DNA of 7,553 bases, from assembly GCA_903970315.1 (NCBI GenBank), contig CAJCIJ010000051.1:1-7553 (forward strand). Direction: 5' to 3'. Below are positions 1 to 6,357 of this stretch, one piece after another (the first letter of the stretch is position 1; every line of letters begins with the position of its first letter). This DNA is from Actinomycetota bacterium (GTDB lineage Bacteria; Actinomycetota; Thermoleophilia; Solirubrobacterales; Solirubrobacteraceae). Position numbers and translations under genes: made by a program. A model generated the notes under the pieces. The model did not search any database. It was not told the origin of the DNA and saw only the letters and a list, made by a program, of their open reading frames with translations.

Positions 1-340
1 GCTTTACTTGCCATCGATGTTCGTCCAGGCTCCTAGCCGCCGCAACGCCCGCCGCCGATTTCGCGCGCCCGCCCGCGCGGCGACCGCTGGCTGAGCCCGC
101 AGCTTTAGCCAAGCACCGCCTCCCGGGCGCCGGATCCTCAGGATCGGCGCCCTTTTTCGTACCCAAAACCGCCCGCACAAGCCCGTCGAATCTTTCAACC
201 CGCTCGCTCTAACTCGCAATGCACCAAGCCTCCCTCGCCATCGACTACAACTGCCGCCCGAAGGCCGCGCAGGCGAGCGCCGGATGGGCAATGCCGCCGC
301 CGCCAGCGATGCCCGCCGCGTCCTCTAGGGTCCCAGCGCC
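1..340. other. Non-coding region upstream of pheS
   Basis: I see no convincing gene here. The three plus-strand frames give only short or arginine/alanine/proline-rich translations, and no tRNA-like T-loop sequence or T-box consensus is visible. The left part (1-124) may be the tail of an upstream transcription unit; one frame ends at a TAG at 34-36, but only 11 codons are visible and they match nothing I recognise. A strong intrinsic terminator follows at 125-157. The promoter of the pheS operon should lie between 158 and 340, but no good -35/-10 pair could be picked by eye. An ORF at 219-344 runs into the pheS start codon and is listed separately. Confidence 0.7.
125..157 (+). terminator. 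Rho-independent terminator upstream of pheS
   Basis: The left arm at 125-137 (GGGCGCCGGATCC) pairs with the right arm at 141-152 (GGATCGGCGCCC). This gives a 12-bp stem with a single unpaired G on the left side and a 3-base TCA loop, followed directly by five T residues (153-157). The T run is on the plus strand only, so the terminator acts on rightward transcription. It most likely ends the transcript of a gene left of the window and insulates the pheS operon. An attenuator role for pheST is possible, but no phenylalanine-rich leader peptide or T-box was found before it. Confidence 0.85.
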
Positions 341-344
341 ATGA
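219..344 (+). CDS. Possible 41-codon leader ORF overlapping pheS start
   Basis: An ATG at 219 follows an in-frame TAA (210-212) and opens a 41-codon frame whose TGA (342-344) overlaps the pheS ATG as ATGA, the same junction type used between most genes of this operon. Ten consecutive codons (GCC to CGC, roughly codons 4-13) all end in C, as expected for coding DNA in this genome. The second half is alanine/proline-rich. Against it: there is no recognisable Shine-Dalgarno sequence before 219, no family is recognised, and such short frames are common by chance at this GC content. It contains no phenylalanine codon, so it does not look like a classical attenuator leader. Existence as a translated peptide is uncertain. 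Confidence 0.2.
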   Translation: MHQASLAIDYNCRPKAAQASAGWAMPPPPAMPAASSRVPAP

Positions 345-1507
345 TCGAGCGCATCAGCCAAGTGCGTGCACAGGCTCACGCCGAGATCGACGACGCGCAG
401 ACCGCCGAAGAGCTGGTGGAGCTTCGTGTCCGCTACCTGGGCCGCAAGGCCGAGCTGCCCATGCTTCTGCGCGACGTCGTCAAGCTGCCCCCCGACCAGC
501 GTGGGGCCGTCGGCCAAGCCGCAAATGAGGCCCGTAGGGCGATCGACGACCAGATCTCCCAGCACCTGGATGCGCTGGCCGCACAGACGCTGTCAAGCGA
601 CCTGCACGCCGAAGCGCTTGACGTGACCCTGCCCGGGGCGCCTGCTCGGCCCGTGGGGCGCGCGCACGTGATCGCCGCCACGCAACGCGAACTTGAGGAC
701 ATCTTCCTCGGCCTCGGGTTCACCATCCTGGAAGGCCCCGAGGTGGAGACCGTCCACTACAACTTCGACGCTCTCAACCACAGCCCAAGCCATCCCGCCC
801 GCGCAGCCACCGACACGTTCTATGTACGCCCGGCCGCGCCCGCTGCCGGAGCTGAGGGCAGCCTGCCTGCCGGCGCCGGGCACGGAGCGCCGGCTGGAAC
901 TGAGCCCGGCGAGGCCGACCCGTCCGCCCGGCTGCTGCTGCGGACGCACACCTCGCCCATGCAGGTCCGGGCCATGGAAGCGCACCCCCCGCCGCTGTAC
1001 GTGGTGATCCCCGGACGCGTCTACAGGCCCGATTCCGACGCCACTCACACTCCCCAGTTTCACCAGGTCGAGGGGCTTGCCGTGGACTGCGACATCACGC
1101 TCGCCGATCTCAAGGGCACGTTGCTTGCGTTCGCTCGCGCCGTCTTCGGCGACCAGCGCGACGTGCGCCTGCGCCCGCACTTCTTCCCCTTCACCGAGCC
1201 CTCCGTGGAGGTCGACGTGTCGTGCTTTAACTGCTCCGGAAAGGGGTTTTTGGGCGACGGTTCCCGCTGCCCCCTGTGCAAGGGCGAGGGCTGGCTTGAG
1301 GTACTCGGCGCCGGGGAGGTCGATCCCAACGTCTTTGCTTCGGTGCCCAACACCGAGCACAACGAGCCCGGGTATGACCCCGCCTCGGTGCAGGGTTTCG
1401 CGTGGGGGATGGGCGTGGAGCGCATCGCCATGCTCAAGCACGGCATCCCCGACCTGCGGCTGTACTACGACAACGACATCCGCTTCCTGGAGCAGTTCGG
1501 CGCATGA
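341..1507 (+). CDS. pheS: Phenylalanine--tRNA ligase alpha subunit
   Basis: This is the catalytic alpha subunit of cytosolic (alphabeta)2 phenylalanyl-tRNA synthetase, which activates phenylalanine with ATP and charges tRNA-Phe. The 388 residues show an N-terminal helical tRNA-binding arm (about 1-90, with RYLGRKAEL at 31-39), then the class II catalytic core. Motif 1 lies near 116-135, motif 2 is GRVYRPDSDATHTPQFHQVEG-like at 225-245, and motif 3 is GFAWGMGVERIAML at 352-365. The protein is longer than the usual 330-350 residues, mainly because of an alanine/proline/glycine-rich insertion at about 164-196 and a four-cysteine segment at 295-313 (Cys295, 298, 310, 313). The start is well constrained: an in-frame TAG lies at 326-328 and no other start codon falls between it and ATG 341. 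A weak AGGG (327-330) sits 10 bases upstream. The stop overlaps the pheT start (ATGA, 1504-1507), which suggests coupled translation of the two subunits. Confidence 0.97.
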   Translation: MIERISQVRAQAHAEIDDAQTAEELVELRVRYLGRKAELPMLLRDVVKLPPDQRGAVGQAANEARRAIDDQISQHLDALAAQTLSSDLHAEALDVTLPGAPARPVGRAHVIAATQRELEDIFLGLGFTILEGPEVETVHYNFDALNHSPSHPARAATDTFYVRPAAPAAGAEGSLPAGAGHGAPAGTEPGEADPSARLLLRTHTSPMQVRAMEAHPPPLYVVIPGRVYRPDSDATHTPQFHQVEGLAVDCDITLADLKGTLLAFARAVFGDQRDVRLRPHFFPFTEPSVEVDVSCFNCSGKGFLGDGSRCPLCKGEGWLEVLGAGEVDPNVFASVPNTEHNEPGYDPASVQGFAWGMGVERIAMLKHGIPDLRLYYDNDIRFLEQFGA

Positions 1508-3981
1508 GGGTTCCACTGCAGTGGCTTCGGGAGTACTGCGACCCCGCCCTCGATGTCGCCGCCATCGAGGAGCGCCTTACGATGACCGGCACCAAGGTCG
1601 AGGCCGTGCTGCACCACGGCGCCCCCCACCCGTCAGGGTTCGTGATCGGGCGGGTCCTTGAGGTCTCCAGCCACCCCAACGCCGACCGGCTGCGCGTCTG
1701 CGAGGTCGATCTCGGTGCCGCGCGTCCCGATGGCCCCGCCACGATCGTCTGCGGCGCCCCCAACGTGGCCGCCGGCCAGACCGTCGCCGTCGCCATGCCC
1801 GGTGCCGTGATGCCCGACGGCTCAAAGCTCGCCAAGGCAAAGCTGCGCGGCGTGGTCTCGGAGGGAATGATCCTCGCCGAGGACGAGCTGTCAATCGGTG
1901 CAGATCACGCCGGGATCATGGTGCTCGATGGCCCTGCCGCGGCCCTGGGGCTCGCTCCCGGAGACGAGCTGGAGCGGGCGTTTCCCGTCGGCACCGATGT
2001 GCTCGAGCTTGAGATCACACCCAACCGGCCCGACTGCCTGGGCGTCTACGGCGTGGCCCGCGAGCTGCATGCCGCCACCGGCGCGCCCCTCTCTGCGCCT
2101 CCCTGGAGCGACGATCCCGGGTCCGCAGGGCCTGTTGACAGCGTCAGCGTGACCGTCGAGTGCCCCGACCTGTGCCCCCGGTTTACTGCGCGGCTTTTCG
2201 ATCACGTGCAGGTGGGCCCATCGCCGCTGTGGCTGAAGGCGCGCCTTGCCGCCGCCGGGCAGCGGCCCATCAACAACGTCGTCGACATCACCAACTATGT
2301 GATGCTCGCCACCGGCCAGCCCTTGCACGCCTTTGACTTCGACCGGGTGGCGGGGGGCCGGCTGACCGTGCGCCGCGCAAACGCCGGCGAGCCTGTGCAG
2401 ACGCTCGACGGGCAGACGCGCACTTTGGATACCGACATGGTCGTCATCGACGACGCCGACGGGCCCACCTCGATAGCGGGCCTCATGGGCGGCGCGCGGT
2501 CGGAGGTGTCCGCCGACACCACACGGGTGCTCCTGGAGGTCGCAAGCTGGGACGGACCCACCATCCACCGCGCCTCCTGGGCACTCGGGCTGCGCAGCGA
2601 GGCCTCCTCGCGCTTTGAGAAGGGGCTGGCCACCGAGGCCTGTGACTACGCGCAGGCCCTGGCCAGCGCCCTGATGGTCGAGGTGTGTGGTGCCAGCCTG
2701 GCGCCTGGGACTGTCGATATCGGTGCCCCGGACGCGGCGCCGGGACCCATAGTCCTGCGTGGTGCCCGCCTGCGCGCCATCCTCGGCATGGACGTCCCCG
2801 CCCAGCGCCAGGCAGAGATCCTGCGCGCACTGGACTTCGGTGTGGCCGGCGGCGACGGCGAGGTTGAGGTCTTCGTGCCCGCACTGCGGCGCAACGACGT
2901 AACCCGCGAGGCCGACCTGATCGAGGAGATCGCCCGTATCGCCGGGCTCTCGGAGCTGCCCGCCTCGCTTCCCGCCAGGCGCGGCGCCTACGGGGTGCTC
3001 AGCCGGGAGCAGCGGCTACGCCGTCGAGCTGCCGACGCGCTGGTGGGGTGCGGGCTCTATCAGGTGATGGGGTGGACCTTTGCCTCGCCCGACACGCTCG
3101 ATGAGCTGCGCCTCGGACTCGATCATCCGCTGCGGCGGGTCATGGAGCTCCAAGACCCGCTATCCAGGGAGCAGTCCCAGCTGCGCTCCACGCTCCTGGG
3201 CTCGATGCGCGCCGTCGCCGCGCACAACCTCGCGCGCGGGGCCGCCTCGGTGTCGATCTTTGAGATCGGCACCGTGTTCCTGGCCGCCGACGCTGCCGGC
3301 ACCGCCCCCGGCGTGCACGAGCACACGGCCCTGGGCGTCCTGATGACCGGACCCGCGCTGCCGCCCAGCTGGCAGGCGCCCGATCCGCCCAACGCCGACT
3401 TCTTCGCGGTCAAGGGTGTGTTGGAGGCGCTGGCCCAAGCGCTGGGCGTCACCGTCTCCTGTGAGCCCGCCGACGGCGAGCAGTATCCCTTCCTGCATCC
3501 CGGGCGGTGCGCCGAGGTGATCTGCCAGAGCTCGACCGTCGGTTGGGCCGGCGAGCTTCACCCGGCTTTGGCCCGCGACGGGGGCGGCGCCGGCGCGCAG
3601 GCTTCCGGCCCGACCGCGGTCACCGCCGCAATGGAGCTTGACCTCGACGCCCTCGTGGCTATTGCCGCCGCCGCCGAGCACCCATACCGCGATCTCGTTT
3701 CGTTTCCTCCCCTGCGACGCGATCTGGCCGCCGTGCTGCCTGCCGGCGTGTCCGCAGCGCGCCTGCAGGAGGCCGTACGCTCCGCCGGGGCGCCCACGCT
3801 CACAGACGTGCGCATCTTCGACGTCTACACCGGCCCGCAGGTGGGCGACGGCCGGCGCTCCCTGGCACTCCAGCTCGCCTTCCAGGACGCCTCCCGGACA
3901 CTTTCAGACGGCGACGTCGAGCCCGTGTGGACCCGCATCGTGGCCGCCATCGCTGGCCTGGGCGGTGAGCTGCGTGGATGA
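1504..3981 (+). CDS. pheT: Phenylalanine--tRNA ligase beta subunit
   Basis: This is the beta subunit of phenylalanyl-tRNA synthetase. It binds and orients tRNA-Phe and hydrolyses mischarged Tyr-tRNA. The 825 residues match the usual bacterial length of about 800. Domains in order: N-terminal MRVPLQWLREY; an EMAP-like tRNA-binding OB fold (about 40-150, with SHPNADRLRVCEVDLG and IVCGAPNV); the B3/B4 editing domain (about 220-390, with NNVVDITNYVMLATGQPLHA near 257-276, GLMGG at 326-330 and SEASSRFEKG at 365-374); the B5 domain (about 410-480, RNDVTREADLIEEIARIAG); an inactive class II-like core (about 490-700); and the C-terminal ferredoxin-fold anticodon-binding domain (about 725-820, starting HPYRDLVSFPPLRRDLA). 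ATG 1504 overlaps the pheS stop, and GGAG at 1489-1492 provides a ribosome-binding site 11 bases upstream. An upstream in-frame ATG at 1402 would only add 34 shadow residues read through pheS and is rejected. Confidence 0.97.
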   Translation: MRVPLQWLREYCDPALDVAAIEERLTMTGTKVEAVLHHGAPHPSGFVIGRVLEVSSHPNADRLRVCEVDLGAARPDGPATIVCGAPNVAAGQTVAVAMPGAVMPDGSKLAKAKLRGVVSEGMILAEDELSIGADHAGIMVLDGPAAALGLAPGDELERAFPVGTDVLELEITPNRPDCLGVYGVARELHAATGAPLSAPPWSDDPGSAGPVDSVSVTVECPDLCPRFTARLFDHVQVGPSPLWLKARLAAAGQRPINNVVDITNYVMLATGQPLHAFDFDRVAGGRLTVRRANAGEPVQTLDGQTRTLDTDMVVIDDADGPTSIAGLMGGARSEVSADTTRVLLEVASWDGPTIHRASWALGLRSEASSRFEKGLATEACDYAQALASALMVEVCGASLAPGTVDIGAPDAAPGPIVLRGARLRAILGMDVPAQRQAEILRALDFGVAGGDGEVEVFVPALRRNDVTREADLIEEIARIAGLSELPASLPARRGAYGVLSREQRLRRRAADALVGCGLYQVMGWTFASPDTLDELRLGLDHPLRRVMELQDPLSREQSQLRSTLLGSMRAVAAHNLARGAASVSIFEIGTVFLAADAAGTAPGVHEHTALGVLMTGPALPPSWQAPDPPNADFFAVKGVLEALAQALGVTVSCEPADGEQYPFLHPGRCAEVICQSSTVGWAGELHPALARDGGGAGAQASGPTAVTAAMELDLDALVAIAAAAEHPYRDLVSFPPLRRDLAAVLPAGVSAARLQEAVRSAGAPTLTDVRIFDVYTGPQVGDGRRSLALQLAFQDASRTLSDGDVEPVWTRIVAAIAGLGGELRG

Positions 3982-3985
3982 GCCC

Positions 3986-5059
3986 ATGGACACGCCCGCC
4001 GGACACGACGGAAGCAGCCTGACCGCTGCCGCGCACGCCGAGCGCCAACCCGCGTCGGCCGGCGCACCGCGCGTCGTCGTCGCCGGAGCGACCGGGTTCG
4101 CCGGCGCTCTGGCCGCCGACCTGCTCTGGCGCCACCCCGGGTTTGAGCTGGTGGCCGTCACCGGGCGTTCGGAGGTCGGCCGCCGGCTGTGCGACGTCTA
4201 TCCCCGCTATCGCGTGCCCCTGGCGCTGGCCGAGCTGGACGTGCCCTCGCTGGCAGGCATCGACGCAGCCATCGTCGCCTACCCACACGGCGCAGCCGCC
4301 CCCACGGTCGGTGCATTTCGCGATCTCGGCGCCCGGGTGATCGACCTCAGCGCCGATTTTCGCCTGGGCTCGCTGGCCACCTATGAGAAGTGGTACGGCA
4401 CACACCCACGGCCCGACCTGCTCGACCAGGCGGTATACGGCCTCACCGAGCTTCACCGCGAGCGGATCGCCGCCGCCACCATCGTCGCCAACCCCGGCTG
4501 CTACCCCACCGCGGCTCTACTGGGGCTTTCTCCCCTGGCGCGCGCGGGATTGATCGCCGACGTCGTGATCGACGCCAAACAGGGCATCTCCGGTGCCGGG
4601 CGCACCTACGACGACACCACCCACCTGTCGGCCGCCGGGGAGAACATCCTGCCCTACAAGGTCGCCGCTCACCGGCACACACCCGAGATCGAGGAGCAGC
4701 TGGCCCGGCTTGGGGCCGACCTGCGTGTGCAGTTCCAGGCCCACCTGGTTCCCCTGGACCAGGGCGAGCTGGCGAGCTGTTACGTAACCCCCACCCGGGC
4801 GGTGGCGCAGGCCGAGCTCGATGAGCTCTTCGCCGCAGCGTACGCACAGGAGCCCTTCGTGGAGGTGGCATCGGTCCCGCCCGGCACGCGCGACGTCATG
4901 GCCACGAACCTCTGCCGCGTCTTCGCCGCCAGCGATTCCCACACCGGCAAGCTGGTGCTGCTGGCAGCCATCGACAACCTCTGGAAGGGCACCTCCTCGC
5001 AGGCCATCCAGAATCTCAACCTGATGTTCGGCCAGCCCGAGGCAGCGGGCCTGTCATGA
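3986..5059 (+). CDS. argC: N-acetyl-gamma-glutamyl-phosphate reductase
   Basis: ArgC catalyses the NADPH-dependent reduction of N-acetylglutamyl-5-phosphate to N-acetylglutamate semialdehyde, the third step of arginine biosynthesis. With the ATG at 3986 the protein has 357 residues. Visible elements are the Rossmann nucleotide-binding sequence VVVAGATGFAG (30-40), LSADFRL (121-127), the catalytic cysteine Cys172 in ANPGCYPTAALL, KQGISGAGR (198-206), the conserved histidines in HRHTPEI (229-235) and the C-terminal DNLWKGTSSQAIQNLNLM. The region before the Rossmann strand is about 28 residues longer than in typical ArgC and is alanine/serine-rich. No in-frame ATG, GTG or TTG lies nearer the domain, so the extension seems real. 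In-frame GTG codons at 3974 and 3965 are alternative starts that would overlap pheT. The gene lies 4 bases after pheT and its stop overlaps argJ (ATGA, 5056-5059). Confidence 0.95.
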   Translation: MDTPAGHDGSSLTAAAHAERQPASAGAPRVVVAGATGFAGALAADLLWRHPGFELVAVTGRSEVGRRLCDVYPRYRVPLALAELDVPSLAGIDAAIVAYPHGAAAPTVGAFRDLGARVIDLSADFRLGSLATYEKWYGTHPRPDLLDQAVYGLTELHRERIAAATIVANPGCYPTAALLGLSPLARAGLIADVVIDAKQGISGAGRTYDDTTHLSAAGENILPYKVAAHRHTPEIEEQLARLGADLRVQFQAHLVPLDQGELASCYVTPTRAVAQAELDELFAAAYAQEPFVEVASVPPGTRDVMATNLCRVFAASDSHTGKLVLLAAIDNLWKGTSSQAIQNLNLMFGQPEAAGLS

Positions 5060-6357
5060 CCCTTGGCAGCGATGTCAGAGGCGACGCGCCCCTCGGCCCC
5101 CGGCCCGGCCCGTTCTTCGCTTCGCGCTGGGTCTCGGCGCCCGGCCACGTGCGCGAAGCCGAGTCCCTGTCACAACTACCCGCCGGCTTTCGCGCGGCCG
5201 GCGTGGCCTGCGGGATCAAGCCCAGCGGCAAGCACGACATCGGCGTAATGGTCTGCGACGGCCCGCAGCCCGTCAGCGCCGCCTGCTTTACCCCCAGCAG
5301 CGCCGCCGCCGCTCCGGTAGTGCTCAACCGCCAGCGGTGCCGACTGGGCGAGCTGCGCGTGGTGACCGTGAATGCCGGCTGCGCCAATGCCGCCACCGGC
5401 CGTCGCGGCCTCGACGACGCCGCCAGAGTCCAGGGCTCAACCGCCGTTGCGACCGGCGTGGCACCCGAGCAGGTTGCCATCGCCTCAACCGGGGAGATCG
5501 GCACCTACCTGCCCATGGACAAGGTCACACGTGGCGTCCTGGATGCCACCAAGGTGCTCAGCGCCGAGGGCTTCGACGACTTCCAGCGTTCGATCGAGAC
5601 CACGGACGCCTTCCAGAAGCGCGCCAGCCTCGAGGTCTCACTCGACGGCGGCACGGTGCGGCTGTCGGCACAGTGCAAAGGTGCCGGGATGATCTCGCCC
5701 CGCTTCGCGACCCTGCTGTGCTTCGTGCAGACCGATGCCGCCCTCTCCTCCGATGCTGCCCAAGCCCTCCTGCGACCCTCCGTCGCCCGTTCCTTTGAAC
5801 GCATCAGCGTCGACGGACAGCTGTCGACCAACGACACCGTGATCCTGATGGCCTCCGGGGCCAGCGGCGTGCGCGTGGAGGCCGGCAGTGAGAATTACGC
5901 GCGCTTTGCCCAGGCGCTCGACGCGATGATGCGCCAGCTCGCGATCCTCACCGTCGCCGACGGCGAGGGTGCCCTGCGGGTCGGTCGCGTGGTCGTCCAC
6001 GGCGGCGACCCCGCCGACGCCGAGCTCGCCGCTCGCGCCGTTGCCAACTCGCCACTGGTCAAGGCCGCGCTACACGGCGGCGATGCCAACTGGGGGCGAA
6101 TCGTGCAGGCCGTCGGCGCCGCTCTACCCGGCAGCGAGGTCCTGCCCGTAGACATCGCCATCGAGGGTGTGCCAGTCTGCGCCGGCGGTGCGGCAGTTGA
6201 CAAGGACCAGGAGGCCCTGGAGCAGGCGGTGTCCGCCAGTGAGATCGAGTACACGATCACCCTCCCCGGCGCGCGCGCCGGGGACCCCGGAGTCGAGGTG
6301 CTGTTCTCGGACCTCTCGCACGAATACGTGACCATCAACGCGGAGTACACGACGTGA
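5056..6357 (+). CDS. argJ: Glutamate N-acetyltransferase / amino-acid acetyltransferase
   Basis: ArgJ transfers the acetyl group from N-acetylornithine to glutamate, releasing ornithine and regenerating N-acetylglutamate (cyclic pathway). Some members also use acetyl-CoA; the sequence alone does not settle which type this is. The 433-residue precursor shows AGFRAAGVACGIKPSGK (43-59), VNAGCANAATG (105-115), the STGEIG oxyanion-hole region (144-149), the self-cleavage segment KGAGMISPRFATLL with Thr219 as expected nucleophile of the beta chain, DGQLSTNDTV (253-262), GDANWGRIV (342-350) and the C-terminal SHEYVTINAEYTT. Family members are usually near 400 residues; this one has about 30 extra at the N-terminus. 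An in-frame GTG at 5149 would give 402 residues. I prefer ATG 5056 because it overlaps the argC stop like the other junctions and the FFASRWV segment it adds looks conserved rather than random. The residue after Thr219 is Leu instead of the usual Met. Confidence 0.95.
   Translation: MTLGSDVRGDAPLGPRPGPFFASRWVSAPGHVREAESLSQLPAGFRAAGVACGIKPSGKHDIGVMVCDGPQPVSAACFTPSSAAAAPVVLNRQRCRLGELRVVTVNAGCANAATGRRGLDDAARVQGSTAVATGVAPEQVAIASTGEIGTYLPMDKVTRGVLDATKVLSAEGFDDFQRSIETTDAFQKRASLEVSLDGGTVRLSAQCKGAGMISPRFATLLCFVQTDAALSSDAAQALLRPSVARSFERISVDGQLSTNDTVILMASGASGVRVEAGSENYARFAQALDAMMRQLAILTVADGEGALRVGRVVVHGGDPADAELAARAVANSPLVKAALHGGDANWGRIVQAVGAALPGSEVLPVDIAIEGVPVCAGGAAVDKDQEALEQAVSASEIEYTITLPGARAGDPGVEVLFSDLSHEYVTINAEYTT
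6264..6283. repeat. Perfect 20-base GC palindrome within argJ
   Basis: The ten bases CCCCGGCGCG are followed immediately by their exact reverse complement CGCGCCGGGG. The element lies in the 3' part of argJ, 71-90 bases before the argB start codon, and encodes part of a LPGARAGD segment. In mRNA it could form a very stable hairpin, with a loop taken from the central CG repeats. No T run follows, so it is not an intrinsic terminator. GC-rich coding DNA produces such palindromes by chance fairly often, so any function (mRNA stability, or expression balance between argJ and argB) is speculative. Confidence 0.4.
6342..6345 (+). promoter_or_regulatory. Shine-Dalgarno sequence for argB GTG start
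   Basis: GGAG lies 8 bases before the GTG at 6354, good spacing for a ribosome-binding site. It supports the GTG start of argB inside the end of argJ (GTGA overlap). No other in-frame start codon occurs before the conserved kinase N-terminus. Confidence 0.5.

Noticed and set aside
17..94. 25-codon ORF before the terminator as a phenylalanine attenuator leader
   Set aside because: It has only two scattered Phe codons and many Arg codons, so it does not fit a Phe-sensing leader peptide.
112..120. ACCGC just before the terminator, recalling part of the T-box consensus
   Set aside because: Only a few bases match. The GGGTGG part of the consensus and a specifier-stem arrangement are missing.
3..212. 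Plus-strand frame open from the left edge to TAA 210-212, possibly the tail of an upstream gene
   Set aside because: It spans the terminator and translates to an Ala/Arg/Pro/Ser-rich sequence without recognisable motifs. Long open frames are expected at this GC content.
186..213. Candidate promoter with TCGAAT (186-191) and TCTAAC (208-213), 16-base spacer
   Set aside because: The -10 matches the consensus at four of six positions, but the -35 match is poor. The position is plausible but not supportable by eye.
4..291. 95-codon minus-strand reading frame in the upstream region
   Set aside because: It reads through the intrinsic terminator hairpin, is very arginine-rich, matches no family I know, and has no supporting context.
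1402..1503. Upstream in-frame ATG 1402 as the pheT start
   Set aside because: The extra 34 residues lie within pheS in another frame, look like shadow translation, and precede the normal PheT start MRVPLQWL.
593..1516. 307-codon minus-strand frame opposite pheS, and similar long antisense frames opposite pheT, argC, argJ and argB
   Set aside because: These are shadow frames of well-identified genes. High GC makes stop codons rare, and their translations show no domain.
3638..3985. Upstream in-frame ATG 3638 as the argC start
   Set aside because: It would add about 116 residues overlapping the C-terminal domain of PheT, with Ser/Pro/Arg-rich composition typical of out-of-frame reading.
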